NCBI RefSeq assembly: GCF_033954455.1 | Contig: NZ_CP121473.1 | Coordinates: 2,404,501-2,468,500 of the forward strand | Source of the DNA: Thiorhodovibrio litoralis | Lineage (GTDB): Bacteria > Pseudomonadota > Gammaproteobacteria > Chromatiales > Chromatiaceae | Direction: 5' to 3' | Length of the DNA: 64,000 bases | Part shown: positions 43,994 through 52,829 of the stretch, piece by piece | Layout: each line of letters begins with the position of its first letter | Position numbering within the stretch: position 1 is the first letter of the stretch | Notes under the pieces: generated by a model | Database searches by the model: none | What the model was told of the DNA's origin: nothing | Seen by the model: the letters and a program-made list of their open reading frames with translations, nothing else | Program-made: the position numbers and the translations under genes

Positions 43994-44848
43994 TCATGCA
44001 AAAACAATGGTCTTGTTCCCGTGGACTAGCACGCGGTCCTCGAGGTGGTAGCGCAGCCCGCGGGCGAGGACCATTTTTTCCACATCGCGGCCGAGCCGCA
44101 CCATGTCCTCGACCGTGTTGTGATGGTTCACCCGCATCACGTCCTGCTCGATGATGGGGCCGGCATCGAGTTCGCTGGTCACGTAGTGGCAGGTTGCGCC
44201 GATCAACTTCACGCCGCGGTCCGAAGCTTGATGATAGGGCCTGGCGCCGACGAATGACGGCAGGAAGCTGTGATGGATATTGAGAATGCGCGCGGGATAG
44301 AGCGCGCATAACTCCGCGGGCAATATCTGCATGTAGCGCGCGAGCACGATCACATCCGCGCGCGCTTCGGCGATGCGCTCGTTCACCGCGGCGAAATGCA
44401 CGGCCTTGTTGGATGGATCGACCGGCAGATGGTGGTAGGCAATGCCGTGCCATTCGACATAGCTGCGCAGGTCGTCATGATTGGACAGCACTGCCGGGAT
44501 CTCGCATTCAAGCTCGCGACTGCGCCAGCGGTAGAGCAGGTCCGACAGACAATGTGCCTGCTTGCTCGCAAGCAGCACCACCCGCGGCTTGATGCCGCTG
44601 TCGTTGATGAACCAGTGCATGCGAAAGGCTGCCGCCGTCGGTGAAAAGCGCGCGCGAAATTCCTCGACCTCAAACGGGATGGAATCGGCCCGCACGACAT
44701 AGCGCATGAAAAACCACTGGCTGCCGGGATCGGTATAATGGTGAGCTTCAGTGATCCAGCCTCCGAGTTTGGCGATAAAGTCGCTGACAGCGGCGACGAT
44801 GCCGACCTGGTCGGGGCAGGAAATGACCAGTCGATAGGTTCTTTCCAT
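43994..44848 (-). CDS. purU: Formyltetrahydrofolate deformylase PurU
   Basis: 284 residues from the ATG at 44848 (MERTYRLVISCPDQ); the longer open frame upstream is not typical. N-terminal ACT-like domain (PDQVGIVAAVSDFIAKLGGWI), then the formyltransferase-fold hydrolase domain with LARYMQILP, NIHHSFLPSFVGA and YVTSELDAGPIIEQD. The enzyme hydrolyses 10-formyl-THF to formate and THF. The upstream leader contains imperfect AT-rich repeats (GGAATTTTTTCCTG-like) but no riboswitch I can recognise. Confidence 0.96.
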   Translation of the reverse strand: MERTYRLVISCPDQVGIVAAVSDFIAKLGGWITEAHHYTDPGSQWFFMRYVVRADSIPFEVEEFRARFSPTAAAFRMHWFINDSGIKPRVVLLASKQAHCLSDLLYRWRSRELECEIPAVLSNHDDLRSYVEWHGIAYHHLPVDPSNKAVHFAAVNERIAEARADVIVLARYMQILPAELCALYPARILNIHHSFLPSFVGARPYHQASDRGVKLIGATCHYVTSELDAGPIIEQDVMRVNHHNTVEDMVRLGRDVEKMVLARGLRYHLEDRVLVHGNKTIVFA

Positions 44849-45051
44849 GGGGGTTTCCTGGGGAATTTTTTCCTGACGGATTTTTTCTGGGGGAATTCTG
44901 GACTGGAGATTCTGTCTTGGAGATTCGGGCCTGCCCGGGCCTGCAAATAATACTTGAGGGTCGGCGCTTGCCGCGGTGCGGCCCGCTGCCGTCACATTAG
45001 ACCATAACCCCATGTTGGAGCGGATGCGCGGGCATCCCGGAAGCGTACAGG

Positions 45052-45759
45052 ATGGATTTACCCTTTACTGATCGCCCTGGCCGTCGCGAGCGCCAGCTCA
45101 AGCGCCGGCATAACAATCCGGTGTTTGCCTGGCCCCCTTGGACTGCTGAGCCCGAGGAACTGCTCGCGGCCCAGCGCGCCGATCATGCCGAGCTTGAGGC
45201 GTTTCGCACGTCCCTCCGCGCGCTGATGCAGCGTGCGATCGACCTGCCCGCGGACGCCGGCAGCGAACTGGTGCTGGGCCTGAAAGAAGAGCTCGAGCGC
45301 CACTACGAGCAAGCCTGCGGACTACCGGAAGATCAGGTTCAGAATAAGACGGCAATCAACAAGCTGATCGATGTCATCATGCGCGTGTTGCGCCGCCACA
45401 GTGATCAGGACCCGGTCGCGCGCCAGGAGTTGAGCGACGAGTCTCAGGCACGGGCGATTCACTTTCGGCTGCTCGAGAGCCCGTTAGTGGCCGATCTCCT
45501 TGATCCTGAAGGCCCGGTCTCCGCGCACGAGCTGCTGCCGACATTGCTTTCTTCGCCCGCGGATGAAGTCGCCGCGGCGGTGGAAATCTTCGACGCCGAA
45601 CAGCTCGCGGTGCTGGTCAATCAGGGCGAGGATCTGCTCACCCAACTGCGCGGCCATGGGCTGCGGGCAACCACGGCCCAGCAGCGCCTGGGGCTGATTC
45701 GCGAACGGCTCGAGCAGTTCGAGCCGCGCAGCGTCTGGCCGGATGAGAGCCCGACCTAA
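45052..45759 (+). CDS. Conserved hypothetical protein
   Basis: 235 residues, acidic, wholly helical by appearance, no signal or membrane segment. Contains AFRTSLRALMQRAIDLPADAG and a middle part (GLPEDQVQNKTAINKLIDVI) that reads like a cytosolic helical bundle. I do not recognise a named family. It is divergent from purU and convergent with the mannose-1-phosphate guanylyltransferase gene. Confidence 0.7.
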   Translation: MDLPFTDRPGRRERQLKRRHNNPVFAWPPWTAEPEELLAAQRADHAELEAFRTSLRALMQRAIDLPADAGSELVLGLKEELERHYEQACGLPEDQVQNKTAINKLIDVIMRVLRRHSDQDPVARQELSDESQARAIHFRLLESPLVADLLDPEGPVSAHELLPTLLSSPADEVAAAVEIFDAEQLAVLVNQGEDLLTQLRGHGLRATTAQQRLGLIRERLEQFEPRSVWPDESPT

Positions 45760-45904
45760 GGCTCATGGTGCGTCACCATCCCGGAGGACGGAGCTGCCGT
45801 TTCACAGTAAGACCCATGATTCCGAACCACATCGGGTGATGAGTTCCTGTGATTGAAGGCGAGAGGATGCGCTAGGCCATCGCTTCGGCATCGCTCCGGA
45901 AGGG

Positions 45905-47389
45905 TCAGGACTCCTCGGTGCGCTGATACACGTCCTCGAAGCGCACGATATCATCCTCGCCGAGATAGCTGCCGGACTGGACCTCGATGATCTCGAGCGG
46001 GATGGTTCCCGGGTTCTCGAGCCGATGGCGGGCACCCACCGGGATGTAGGTCGATTGGTTCTCCGTCAGCAACTGGACCTGATCATCGCAGGTTACCTTT
46101 GCGGTGCCGGATACCACAATCCAGTGCTCGGCGCGGTGATGGTGCATCTGCAGCGATAGCGCATGACCGGGCTTGACCGTCAGGCGCTTGACTTGATAGC
46201 GCGCGCCCTTGTCGATGCCGCTGAAGGCTCCCCAAGGCCGATGCACACGCTGATGATCGCGATGCTCGTTGCGCTTGGCATTGCTCAGGAACTGGGTCAC
46301 CGCTTTGACATCCTGCGCGTGGTCCTTGTGCGCCACCAGCACCGCATCCGCGGTTTCGACCACGATCAGGTCTTCCACCCCCACGGCTGCCAGCATACGG
46401 TGCTTCGCTAACAGCAGATTGTTGCGCGAATTGTGCGCGAAGGCATCGCCATCAAGGACATTGCCCTGATCGTCGCGTTCGCGCACCTCCCACAGCGCTG
46501 ACCAGGCCCCGACATCCGACCAGCCGACATCCAGCGGTAACAGCAGCAAAGGTGGATCATCGGCGGAGTTGCTGGCGCTCAGTGGCTCCATCACAGCATA
46601 GTCGATGGAATCGCTCGGGCAGGCGGCGAAAGCCTCGGCCGCGACAAGGATGAAATTCTCGGTGCCGTGGCGCTCTCCCATCGCGGCCTTGACGGCGGCG
46701 GCCATGTCGGCGCGAAACCGCTCGATCAACTCAAGCCACAGCGATGCCCGGAGCATGAAGATGCCGCTATTCCACAAATACTCGCCGGAGGCTAGATAGG
46801 TCTGCGCTTGCTCGGCATTGGGCTTCTCGACAAAGGCTTCGAGCTGAAAGGCGCGCCCGTTCAAATCAGGCTGCTGCGCGGGCGGTCCCTGGCGCAGATA
46901 GCCGTAGCCGGTTTCTGCTTTGCTGGGCACAATGCCGAAGGTGATCACCGCGCCCTCGGCCGCGAGTCGCAGGCCGTCGGCCACCGCGGCGCGGAATCCC
47001 TGGTCATTGGCGATGACATGATCCGCCGGCATGACCAGGAGCACCGGATCGGCGCCGTCGGCAGTCGCCGCAAGTGCCGCCAGTGTGAGTGCCGGCGCGG
47101 TATTGCGCCCGACCGGCTCCAGCACGATCGCCGCCAGCTCGCGCTCCATCAACCGGAACTGCTCGGCCACCAGAAAGCGATGCGCCTGATTACAGACGAC
47201 GATGGGCGCGCGCGATTCCAGCTCCAGCTGCGGTTGCTCCGCCCCCAGGGCATCGACCCGACGCACGGTCTCCTGCAGCATGGTGTGCTCGCTGGTCAGC
47301 GGCAAGAATTGTTTCGGATAAGCCTCTCTCGACAAGGGCCACAGTCTGGAACCCGAACCACCTGACAAAATCACCGGCTGTAGTAACAT
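45905..47389 (-). CDS. Mannose-1-phosphate guanylyltransferase / mannose-6-phosphate isomerase
   Basis: About 494 residues from the ATG at 47389; a TTG four codons upstream is in frame. N-terminal nucleotidyltransferase with LSGGSGSRLWPLSREAYPKQF and FVEKPN, C-terminal type II phosphomannose isomerase cupin with QMHHHRAEHWIVVSGTAKV. The bifunctional ManC/AlgA/XanB type makes GDP-mannose for exopolysaccharide or O-antigen. No other polysaccharide genes adjoin in the window. Confidence 0.95.
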   Translation of the reverse strand: MLLQPVILSGGSGSRLWPLSREAYPKQFLPLTSEHTMLQETVRRVDALGAEQPQLELESRAPIVVCNQAHRFLVAEQFRLMERELAAIVLEPVGRNTAPALTLAALAATADGADPVLLVMPADHVIANDQGFRAAVADGLRLAAEGAVITFGIVPSKAETGYGYLRQGPPAQQPDLNGRAFQLEAFVEKPNAEQAQTYLASGEYLWNSGIFMLRASLWLELIERFRADMAAAVKAAMGERHGTENFILVAAEAFAACPSDSIDYAVMEPLSASNSADDPPLLLLPLDVGWSDVGAWSALWEVRERDDQGNVLDGDAFAHNSRNNLLLAKHRMLAAVGVEDLIVVETADAVLVAHKDHAQDVKAVTQFLSNAKRNEHRDHQRVHRPWGAFSGIDKGARYQVKRLTVKPGHALSLQMHHHRAEHWIVVSGTAKVTCDDQVQLLTENQSTYIPVGARHRLENPGTIPLEIIEVQSGSYLGEDDIVRFEDVYQRTEES

Positions 47390-47585
47390 GCGAGCATCCA
47401 ACCTAATATATCGAGTGAACTGAAATCGCGCCCGTTTGCGCAGGGCCGTGCCGCTCCCTATTGTGCGTGGGAATTAGACCAACAGCCGTCGGCGCGGTCA
47501 AACCGCATCAATGCCGCGCCCACGTCTTGCCGGCCCGCCTGGGGGCGGGGCTGGCCGCCGATCCAGATTCAGAGGATTCTTTTGC

Positions 47586-48386
47586 ATGTCCGCCAAATGT
47601 TCTAACACCGCTCTTCTTGGTTTGATTCCAGTCGCGATGCTGCTCATCGCCACCCCAGTGTCCGCCGATCAGTCCGCCGGCGAGTCCGCTGACAAATCCG
47701 AGGCAGGCACTGCTTCGCACGGCAACACGCGCATCAAATGGCAATGCACCGAGCAATCTGCCACCCGCGTGGTGGTCAATGCGCAAGGCACGCTCGCAAG
47801 CGAGACACAGCCGGCGAAAACCACTCAGCCGATTCAAATTCATGCCATTAAGCTCGACCCCACCGCTAGCGGCCCGCGGATTCCCGCTCGGCTGATCAGC
47901 ACCGACAGCGATCTCGCCGCCCCCTCCGCCACCTGGTCCCCCGGCAATTCCGTTACGGCCAGCGACGGCCGCTTGCGTCTGGACCTGACCGACAACAAGG
48001 TCTTCCTCGCCAGCGCGCAGTTCGGTAATCAGGCCGTATTCCGTCGCTTCGACTGCGATACTGCCGGTAAGAATGCGCCAATTCACTATCAGTGCGGTCC
48101 GGAGTTCGACCTTTGGGTGGATTTTGTCAAAGCCCCCGACAACGCATCCGACACTGCCGATTCCGCGTCTGATAGCGCCGCGGAGTCCTCCAGTAAAAGC
48201 AAATCAGATTCTGCTCAGGTGCGCGCCGTCATTCACTATCGTGGCGGAAAAATGACGCTGTCCCAGTCCCGCTCCGGATCAGGTGCGCGTTATGCCGACG
48301 GCGACAGCAGCCTCTTGATCAAGGGCGACTCGGCGACATTTACCCCTGATGGAGATGAGGCGCATTCTTGCCAGGTCGATGACTAG
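47586..48386 (+). CDS. Secreted protein with C-terminal MliC-like lysozyme-inhibitor domain
   Basis: About 266 residues from the ATG at 47586 (AGAGGA upstream). Signal peptide (LLGLIPVAMLLIATPVSADQ), a central beta-rich region with Cys in IKWQCTEQSA and FRRFDCDTAG, then YQCGPEFDLWV to the end (RYADGDSSLLIKGDSATF, HSCQVDD), which follows the MliC/PliC pattern of C-type lysozyme inhibitors, interrupted by a Ser/Asp/Ala-rich insertion. Probably periplasmic or outer-membrane-associated protection against lysozyme. Moderate confidence. Confidence 0.65.
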   Translation: MSAKCSNTALLGLIPVAMLLIATPVSADQSAGESADKSEAGTASHGNTRIKWQCTEQSATRVVVNAQGTLASETQPAKTTQPIQIHAIKLDPTASGPRIPARLISTDSDLAAPSATWSPGNSVTASDGRLRLDLTDNKVFLASAQFGNQAVFRRFDCDTAGKNAPIHYQCGPEFDLWVDFVKAPDNASDTADSASDSAAESSSKSKSDSAQVRAVIHYRGGKMTLSQSRSGSGARYADGDSSLLIKGDSATFTPDGDEAHSCQVDD

Positions 48387-48397
48387 CGGAACAAGCA

Positions 48398-48436
48398 AGC
48401 TGAGCCAGCCAGCTGAGCCAGCCAGCCGAGCCAGCA
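48398..48436. repeat. Three tandem copies of a 13-bp unit
   Basis: AGCTGAGCCAGCC at 48398-48410 and again at 48411-48423, then AGCCGAGCCAGCA at 48424-48436. Intergenic, between the MliC-like gene and the DUF6279-like gene. Confidence 0.85.
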
Positions 48437-48487
48437 AGCCAAGCAGGAACAGAGCATTCGCGCCATTTCTGTATACTGACACACCAA

Positions 48488-49435
48488 ATGGATCAGGATA
48501 TTCCCGTGCCGATATCTGCTGCGCGTAAGTTGTTCGCCCACGCCCCCTGTCATCTGAGGCAAGGTCGGTTTTTGCCAATTGTTCTGCCCGTCATGCTGCT
48601 GATGACCCTGATCATCGGTGGCTGCTCTCGGGTTCAGATCGCTTATAACACCGCTGACTTTGCCATCGAGCTTTACGCGAGTCGTTACCTCGCGCTTGAT
48701 GACCGCCAGGTTGCTGTGTGGCGGCCAATTTTGGCCGAGGCGCTGGATCGCCACCGTGACGAAGCCCTGCCTGTTATCAGCGCCTTGCTCGCCCAGGCCG
48801 CAGAAGACGTCGATGCGGGACTCACCGACGCCAATGTCACCGCATGGATGGATCGGATCGAGCCCCTGTACCAACGCCATGCACGTCTGTTCGCCACTGC
48901 CGCTGCGCCGCTGCTGGTTACGCTCAGCCCGGAACAGATCGACGCATTGGAGAAAAAGTTCCAGGAGCAGGCGCGCGAAGACGCTACCGACAACAGCCCG
49001 GCGAGTCTTGCCAAGCGTCAGCGAAAGCGCACTGAGCGTTACATCGAGAACATCGAGTGGGTTACCGGAGAGCTGACCCATGCCCAGCGTGAGTTGGTCA
49101 GCAAAGAGGTGGCAAAGTTGCCGGATACCACCTCCAGCTGGTATGCCTATCGCGACCGCGAACGCGAAGCGCTGATCGCGCGGCTGAAACGCGGCGCCGA
49201 CAGCGAGCAAATACGTGTTTTTCTAACGCGCTGGTTGGCTGATTTTCAGGACATGCCTGTCGATTTGGTTCAGGCGCGCGAGCAAATTCGCTCCGGTCTC
49301 ATCCGTCTCATGGTCGCGCTCGACGGTACTTTTTCAGAGGAACAACGCCAGCATTTCAAACAACGCCTGCGTCTCCTGAGCGAAGATTTCCAATCCCTGC
49401 AGCGTCGTCAGCCGACAGAGGCACCGGGCGTTTAA
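48488..49435 (+). CDS. DUF6279-family lipoprotein
   Basis: 315 residues. A basic N-terminus and hydrophobic stretch end in the lipobox LIIGGC (Cys46). The mature part contains VQIAYNTADFAIELYASRYLALDD, WRPILAEALDRHRDEALP, and helical repeats ending LSEDFQSLQRRQ. This matches the DUF6279 lipoproteins of proteobacteria, whose function is unknown. The start could be one of several; the first ATG is used. Confidence 0.82.
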   Translation: MDQDIPVPISAARKLFAHAPCHLRQGRFLPIVLPVMLLMTLIIGGCSRVQIAYNTADFAIELYASRYLALDDRQVAVWRPILAEALDRHRDEALPVISALLAQAAEDVDAGLTDANVTAWMDRIEPLYQRHARLFATAAAPLLVTLSPEQIDALEKKFQEQAREDATDNSPASLAKRQRKRTERYIENIEWVTGELTHAQRELVSKEVAKLPDTTSSWYAYRDREREALIARLKRGADSEQIRVFLTRWLADFQDMPVDLVQAREQIRSGLIRLMVALDGTFSEEQRQHFKQRLRLLSEDFQSLQRRQPTEAPGV

Positions 49436-49480
49436 GTTTTGTCAGGCCTTTCCCTGTTCTGGGCCAGCAGAGAGAGCTAG

Positions 49481-49555
49481 CGGAAAGCCAGTGGAAAGCC
49501 AGTGGAGAGCAGGCGGAAAGCCAGTGGTGGTGGGCCAGTGGTGGTGGGCCAGTCA
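49481..49555. repeat. Degenerate tandem repeats upstream of a small secreted-protein gene
   Basis: Repeats of (C/T)GGAAAGCCAGT (at ~49481, 49492 and 49514) are followed by two copies of GGCCAGTGGTGGTG-type sequence (~49520-49552). Intergenic, between the DUF6279-like gene and the next gene. Confidence 0.8.
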
Positions 49556-49637
49556 GCGCGCCGCAATCGCTCGAACCGGGGCTCGCGATCGCCCCAAAGC
49601 CGCACATGACGTTATGATCACCAAAGGAGTTCTGAGG

Positions 49638-49967
49638 ATGCACAACACAAGTATTCATCATCTCATTGTCAATCTGGTTTCGGCGGCACTCATTGGGATC
49701 AGCGGCGCTGCGGTGGCTGACTCTTATGGTGACCCGATCAATGTGCAGATCTCGAACCAAACAGAAACCGATCGGCCGGTCACAGTCATCGATAATGTCT
49801 GCAATGAGCGCGTGCTCGACGAGCGCATCGAAGCAGGCAGCTGGGTCGCGGTTCAACTTTGCACCATCTCCATGCAGGGCGGAGATGCCACGGTCCGCGA
49901 CAATCTCAGCGGCAACGAAAAACGCTATCAGTCGGTCGGCGACAGTGATGAGTTAGTTGTTCCATAA
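49638..49967 (+). CDS. Small secreted hypothetical protein
   Basis: 109 residues from the ATG at 49638, with AAAGGAG eight bases upstream. Signal peptide (NLVSAALIGISGAAVAD) and a mature domain of short strands with two Cys (NVCNERV and QLCTISM) that could pair. I do not recognise the family. Lies alone between a tandem repeat block and a convergent transporter gene. Confidence 0.7.
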   Translation: MHNTSIHHLIVNLVSAALIGISGAAVADSYGDPINVQISNQTETDRPVTVIDNVCNERVLDERIEAGSWVAVQLCTISMQGGDATVRDNLSGNEKRYQSVGDSDELVVP

Positions 49968-50024
49968 AGACGCTGTTTTCCCAACATTTTTCCGCAAACC
50001 CAATTCTGCGGGGCTGCTGCCATG

Positions 50025-51353
50025 TTAGGCAGTAGCAGGCTCCGAGACCTCCTTCAAGCCCGCAGCCAGCGCGGCAGCGATCAAGGCACCCACGCCTAGG
50101 ACCAGCACAACTAAGGCCGGGCCATATCGGTCGCCGAGCAGACCGACCGGCCCGGCTACCAGCATGGCCAGGCCGATGACCGAATTGCTCACGGCCACCA
50201 TGGCGGCGCGCTGGTCGGCGCTTGCCATGTCAACCAGATACACCTTGCGGCCGATACGCACCCCGGCATGGGCGATGCCCAGCAGCAGGAAAATCCCCGC
50301 GAATGCAAAAGGATTGCCCAGCCAAGCCACTGCCGCGCTCTGAGCCAACAGCCAGGTGAACAGCCCCAGCGCTCCCGCCATGGCCGCTGCCAGCATCATG
50401 ACCCAGCGTGAGGAACGGTCACTGAGCCCGCCCCACAAGGGGGCGCTGATGCTGCTGGCAAGACCGCTGGCGATGATTAACAGCCCAAGGCCGGCCAGAT
50501 TGCCCTCGCTCTGCTGCTGCGCGAGCAGCACATAAAAAGGCGCGGTTAGGGCGACGCTCAAAAGCGCGATGCGAACGAGTACAAAGCGCAGAAAAAGCGG
50601 ATCGGTCTTCAGCAGGCTAATACTCTCCAGGGCTGTCTCGAGCGCGTTGCCGCCGCCGCTGGTGGCACCCGGTTGCTCGAGAATGCCCTGAAACGCCAGG
50701 GCTCCGAGCACGAACAAGGCAGCCGCGACCGCCAGCAAGAGCACGAAGATGCCGATCCCAGCATCAGCCGGCGCAAGAAACTCCAGATAAAGACCGACCA
50801 CCAACGTCAAAGTACCGGCGATCCCGGCCGAAAGGCCCATCAAGCGCCCGCGCCGCGACTTTGACACCGTCTTGCCCAGCACGTCCTTGGCTGATACTGA
50901 GCACAGCCCGCGGGCCAGGCTAAAGAGCACCAGCAGCGCGAGGATGGTCCAGCCCGCTTCGGCTCCACGCAACACCGCTGCGCTGGCGGCCATTAGTGCC
51001 AAGGCGAGTGCTGACAGGAGCGCGCCCAGAATCCACACCGGCTTGCGCAGCGGACGCTGGCGAATCACCGCCGCCACCGCCAGTTGCGGCAGCAGCACGC
51101 CGGCCTCGCGAATGGGCACCAGAAAGCCCACCAGCAACGCTGGTGCCCCCAGCGCACCGAACAGCCAGGGCAACAATAGCTTGGCGCTGGCCAGCTCATC
51201 GGCGACTTTCGTCAGCAGATTGGCCAGCAGATAAGCGAAGAAATTGCGCGGCTGGTCGTTGCAGGAGGCGGCGGGAATATCCTTACAAACCCGCGCGTCT
51301 TCATCGCCGGTCACCAGATCATAGAGGGAGTCGAGCGCATTGGCGTGGCGCAT
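50025..51353 (-). CDS. Major facilitator superfamily transporter
   Basis: About 442 residues from the ATG at 51353, preceded in frame by an ATG at 51374. A long N-terminal region before the first helix (FAYLLANLLTKVADELASAK) is followed by 12 predicted helices, with the MFS A-like motif in KSRRGRLMGLSAGIAG and GGLSDRSSRWVMML. Substrate unknown. Confidence 0.85.
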   Translation of the reverse strand: MRHANALDSLYDLVTGDEDARVCKDIPAASCNDQPRNFFAYLLANLLTKVADELASAKLLLPWLFGALGAPALLVGFLVPIREAGVLLPQLAVAAVIRQRPLRKPVWILGALLSALALALMAASAAVLRGAEAGWTILALLVLFSLARGLCSVSAKDVLGKTVSKSRRGRLMGLSAGIAGTLTLVVGLYLEFLAPADAGIGIFVLLLAVAAALFVLGALAFQGILEQPGATSGGGNALETALESISLLKTDPLFLRFVLVRIALLSVALTAPFYVLLAQQQSEGNLAGLGLLIIASGLASSISAPLWGGLSDRSSRWVMMLAAAMAGALGLFTWLLAQSAAVAWLGNPFAFAGIFLLLGIAHAGVRIGRKVYLVDMASADQRAAMVAVSNSVIGLAMLVAGPVGLLGDRYGPALVVLVLGVGALIAAALAAGLKEVSEPATA

Positions 51354-51470
51354 AACAGGAAGGCTTGATACCAAAACGACATGAAATTTCGGTTAGGGAC
51401 GCCACTTCCAGAGCACTGTTCCACAGGCGGCACTGGGCGAGCCATTGTCCCGGCATGGCCGCTAGAGCCG

Positions 51471-52817
51471 CTATTTTCCCGGCTCGAGTGGGCGACTGAA
51501 GGTTTCGGCGTAGTCCTCGGCATAAGGGGCGAGCGTTTGGTACACCGCCGGATGCACCACCCGCGGCTCGAAGCGGGGGAAATGGGAGCGCAGATAGGTC
51601 AGATTGCGCAGCAGTTTCATTTCGATCACTGCGCGCGCGAACTCCAGCCCGCGCGGTCCGCGATGGCGCTGCAGGAAGGCGATCAGCCGCCTGACAAGCT
51701 TTGGCGGCTTGCCGGGCGGCTCGGCCAGCATGCGAATATAGCGCGGCATGCCGCGGCTGCGGTCGCCGGCGCTGTCGAGCTCGCGAAACTCGAGCTGCGG
51801 GCGGATCAGTTCGAGTAGCGCCTCGCCGCGCTCGGTGCGCACCAGCACCCACTGCCAGCCAAGGCGCGCGCCCATGTAACCGATGGTAATGTCGGCCAGC
51901 GTGTTGGGGTAGTCGAAGCAAGATAAGCATGCTGCGGGGAAGACGCCGTCGAGCTTGTCCATCGGGAAGTCGATGAAGTTCACCCGCTCGATATCGCCGT
52001 CGTCGTGGCGCATCCACAGGCGATAGTCCTGCATGAATTCATAATGGACGATGGTCTCGGGCGAGCGCGAGACTTGTTTGAGAAAATACTGCAAATCCGG
52101 GTAGGTGACATTGTCGCTGCAGGGAATGCCGATCACATCCAGGTGCTCGAGGCCCATCTCTGCGCGCAGTTGTGGCTCGGCCGCGCGCAGCATCTGCACC
52201 TGACAGCCGGTGCCGATGAACGCTAGGCGCTTCATGCCGGCCTCGCGCACCTGATCGAGCAGCGCCAGATTGGGCGACAGACAGGGCTTGTTGCCGGCGC
52301 TCGCGCGCACCGCATCGGGCGTGCGCGCCAGCACCGGTCTGGGTGCGAAGCGGGTGCCGGGCGCCGCAGCGGCGGTGATCACGCCCTCGACCTGACCGCT
52401 TTCCAGCAGAGCAGCGCCCAGGCTGGTCACCATGCCCGACCACTGCGCTCCGGGCGACGGCTGGCGCATGCGCGCGCTATGCATGGCGCGAAAGATGCCG
52501 AAGCGCAGCTCGTCGCCGGCGCGACGCGTGCGCCCGTGCAGACGCTGCTCGATCTCCGGGATGTGGTGGCGCACAAAGGTGCAGCTCGAGGCCATCAGCG
52601 TCTTGAACTGGCTGTCGCACAGACCGCAGTCGCTGCACAGCTTGGGCCGTCCGCGCAGGCGCTCGTCCTTGCTGAGCAGGGTTGGTTCGCGCAGTCCCTT
52701 AGCCGGGCCGAGGTCCTCGGGCGCCAGACCAGTCAGCGGGTCCATCGCGGAATCATCCACTAAGGGAGTATCCGCGAATGCTCCGCCGGCAGCGGCAAAA
52801 CTGGAATCGGTTGCCAT
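51471..52817 (-). CDS. bciB: FrhB-family protein, probable divinyl chlorophyllide 8-vinyl reductase (BciB-like)
   Basis: 448 residues. It has the coenzyme F420 hydrogenase beta-subunit fold with two cysteine clusters for Fe-S binding (CSDCGLCDSQF near the N-terminus, AACLSCFDYPN in the second half), and GTGCQVQMLR and GIPCSDNVTYPD in the flavin domain. BciB and plant HCAR belong to this family; BciB reduces the C8-vinyl group during (bacterio)chlorophyll synthesis with reduced ferredoxin. The length and clusters fit BciB better than F420-dependent enzymes, since a proteobacterium lacks F420 metabolism in most cases. It follows fumarase by 12 bases on the same strand. Confidence 0.7.
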   Translation of the reverse strand: MATDSSFAAAGGAFADTPLVDDSAMDPLTGLAPEDLGPAKGLREPTLLSKDERLRGRPKLCSDCGLCDSQFKTLMASSCTFVRHHIPEIEQRLHGRTRRAGDELRFGIFRAMHSARMRQPSPGAQWSGMVTSLGAALLESGQVEGVITAAAAPGTRFAPRPVLARTPDAVRASAGNKPCLSPNLALLDQVREAGMKRLAFIGTGCQVQMLRAAEPQLRAEMGLEHLDVIGIPCSDNVTYPDLQYFLKQVSRSPETIVHYEFMQDYRLWMRHDDGDIERVNFIDFPMDKLDGVFPAACLSCFDYPNTLADITIGYMGARLGWQWVLVRTERGEALLELIRPQLEFRELDSAGDRSRGMPRYIRMLAEPPGKPPKLVRRLIAFLQRHRGPRGLEFARAVIEMKLLRNLTYLRSHFPRFEPRVVHPAVYQTLAPYAEDYAETFSRPLEPGK

Positions 52818-52829
52818 GCATCAAGCCTC

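Noticed and set aside
44849-45051. purU leader considered as a glycine or THF riboswitch
   Set aside because: Only imperfect AT-rich repeats are seen; no aptamer core pairings could be traced.
48398-49555. Repeat blocks considered as a CRISPR array
   Set aside because: Units are only 10-14 bp, directly tandem, with no spacers and no cas genes.
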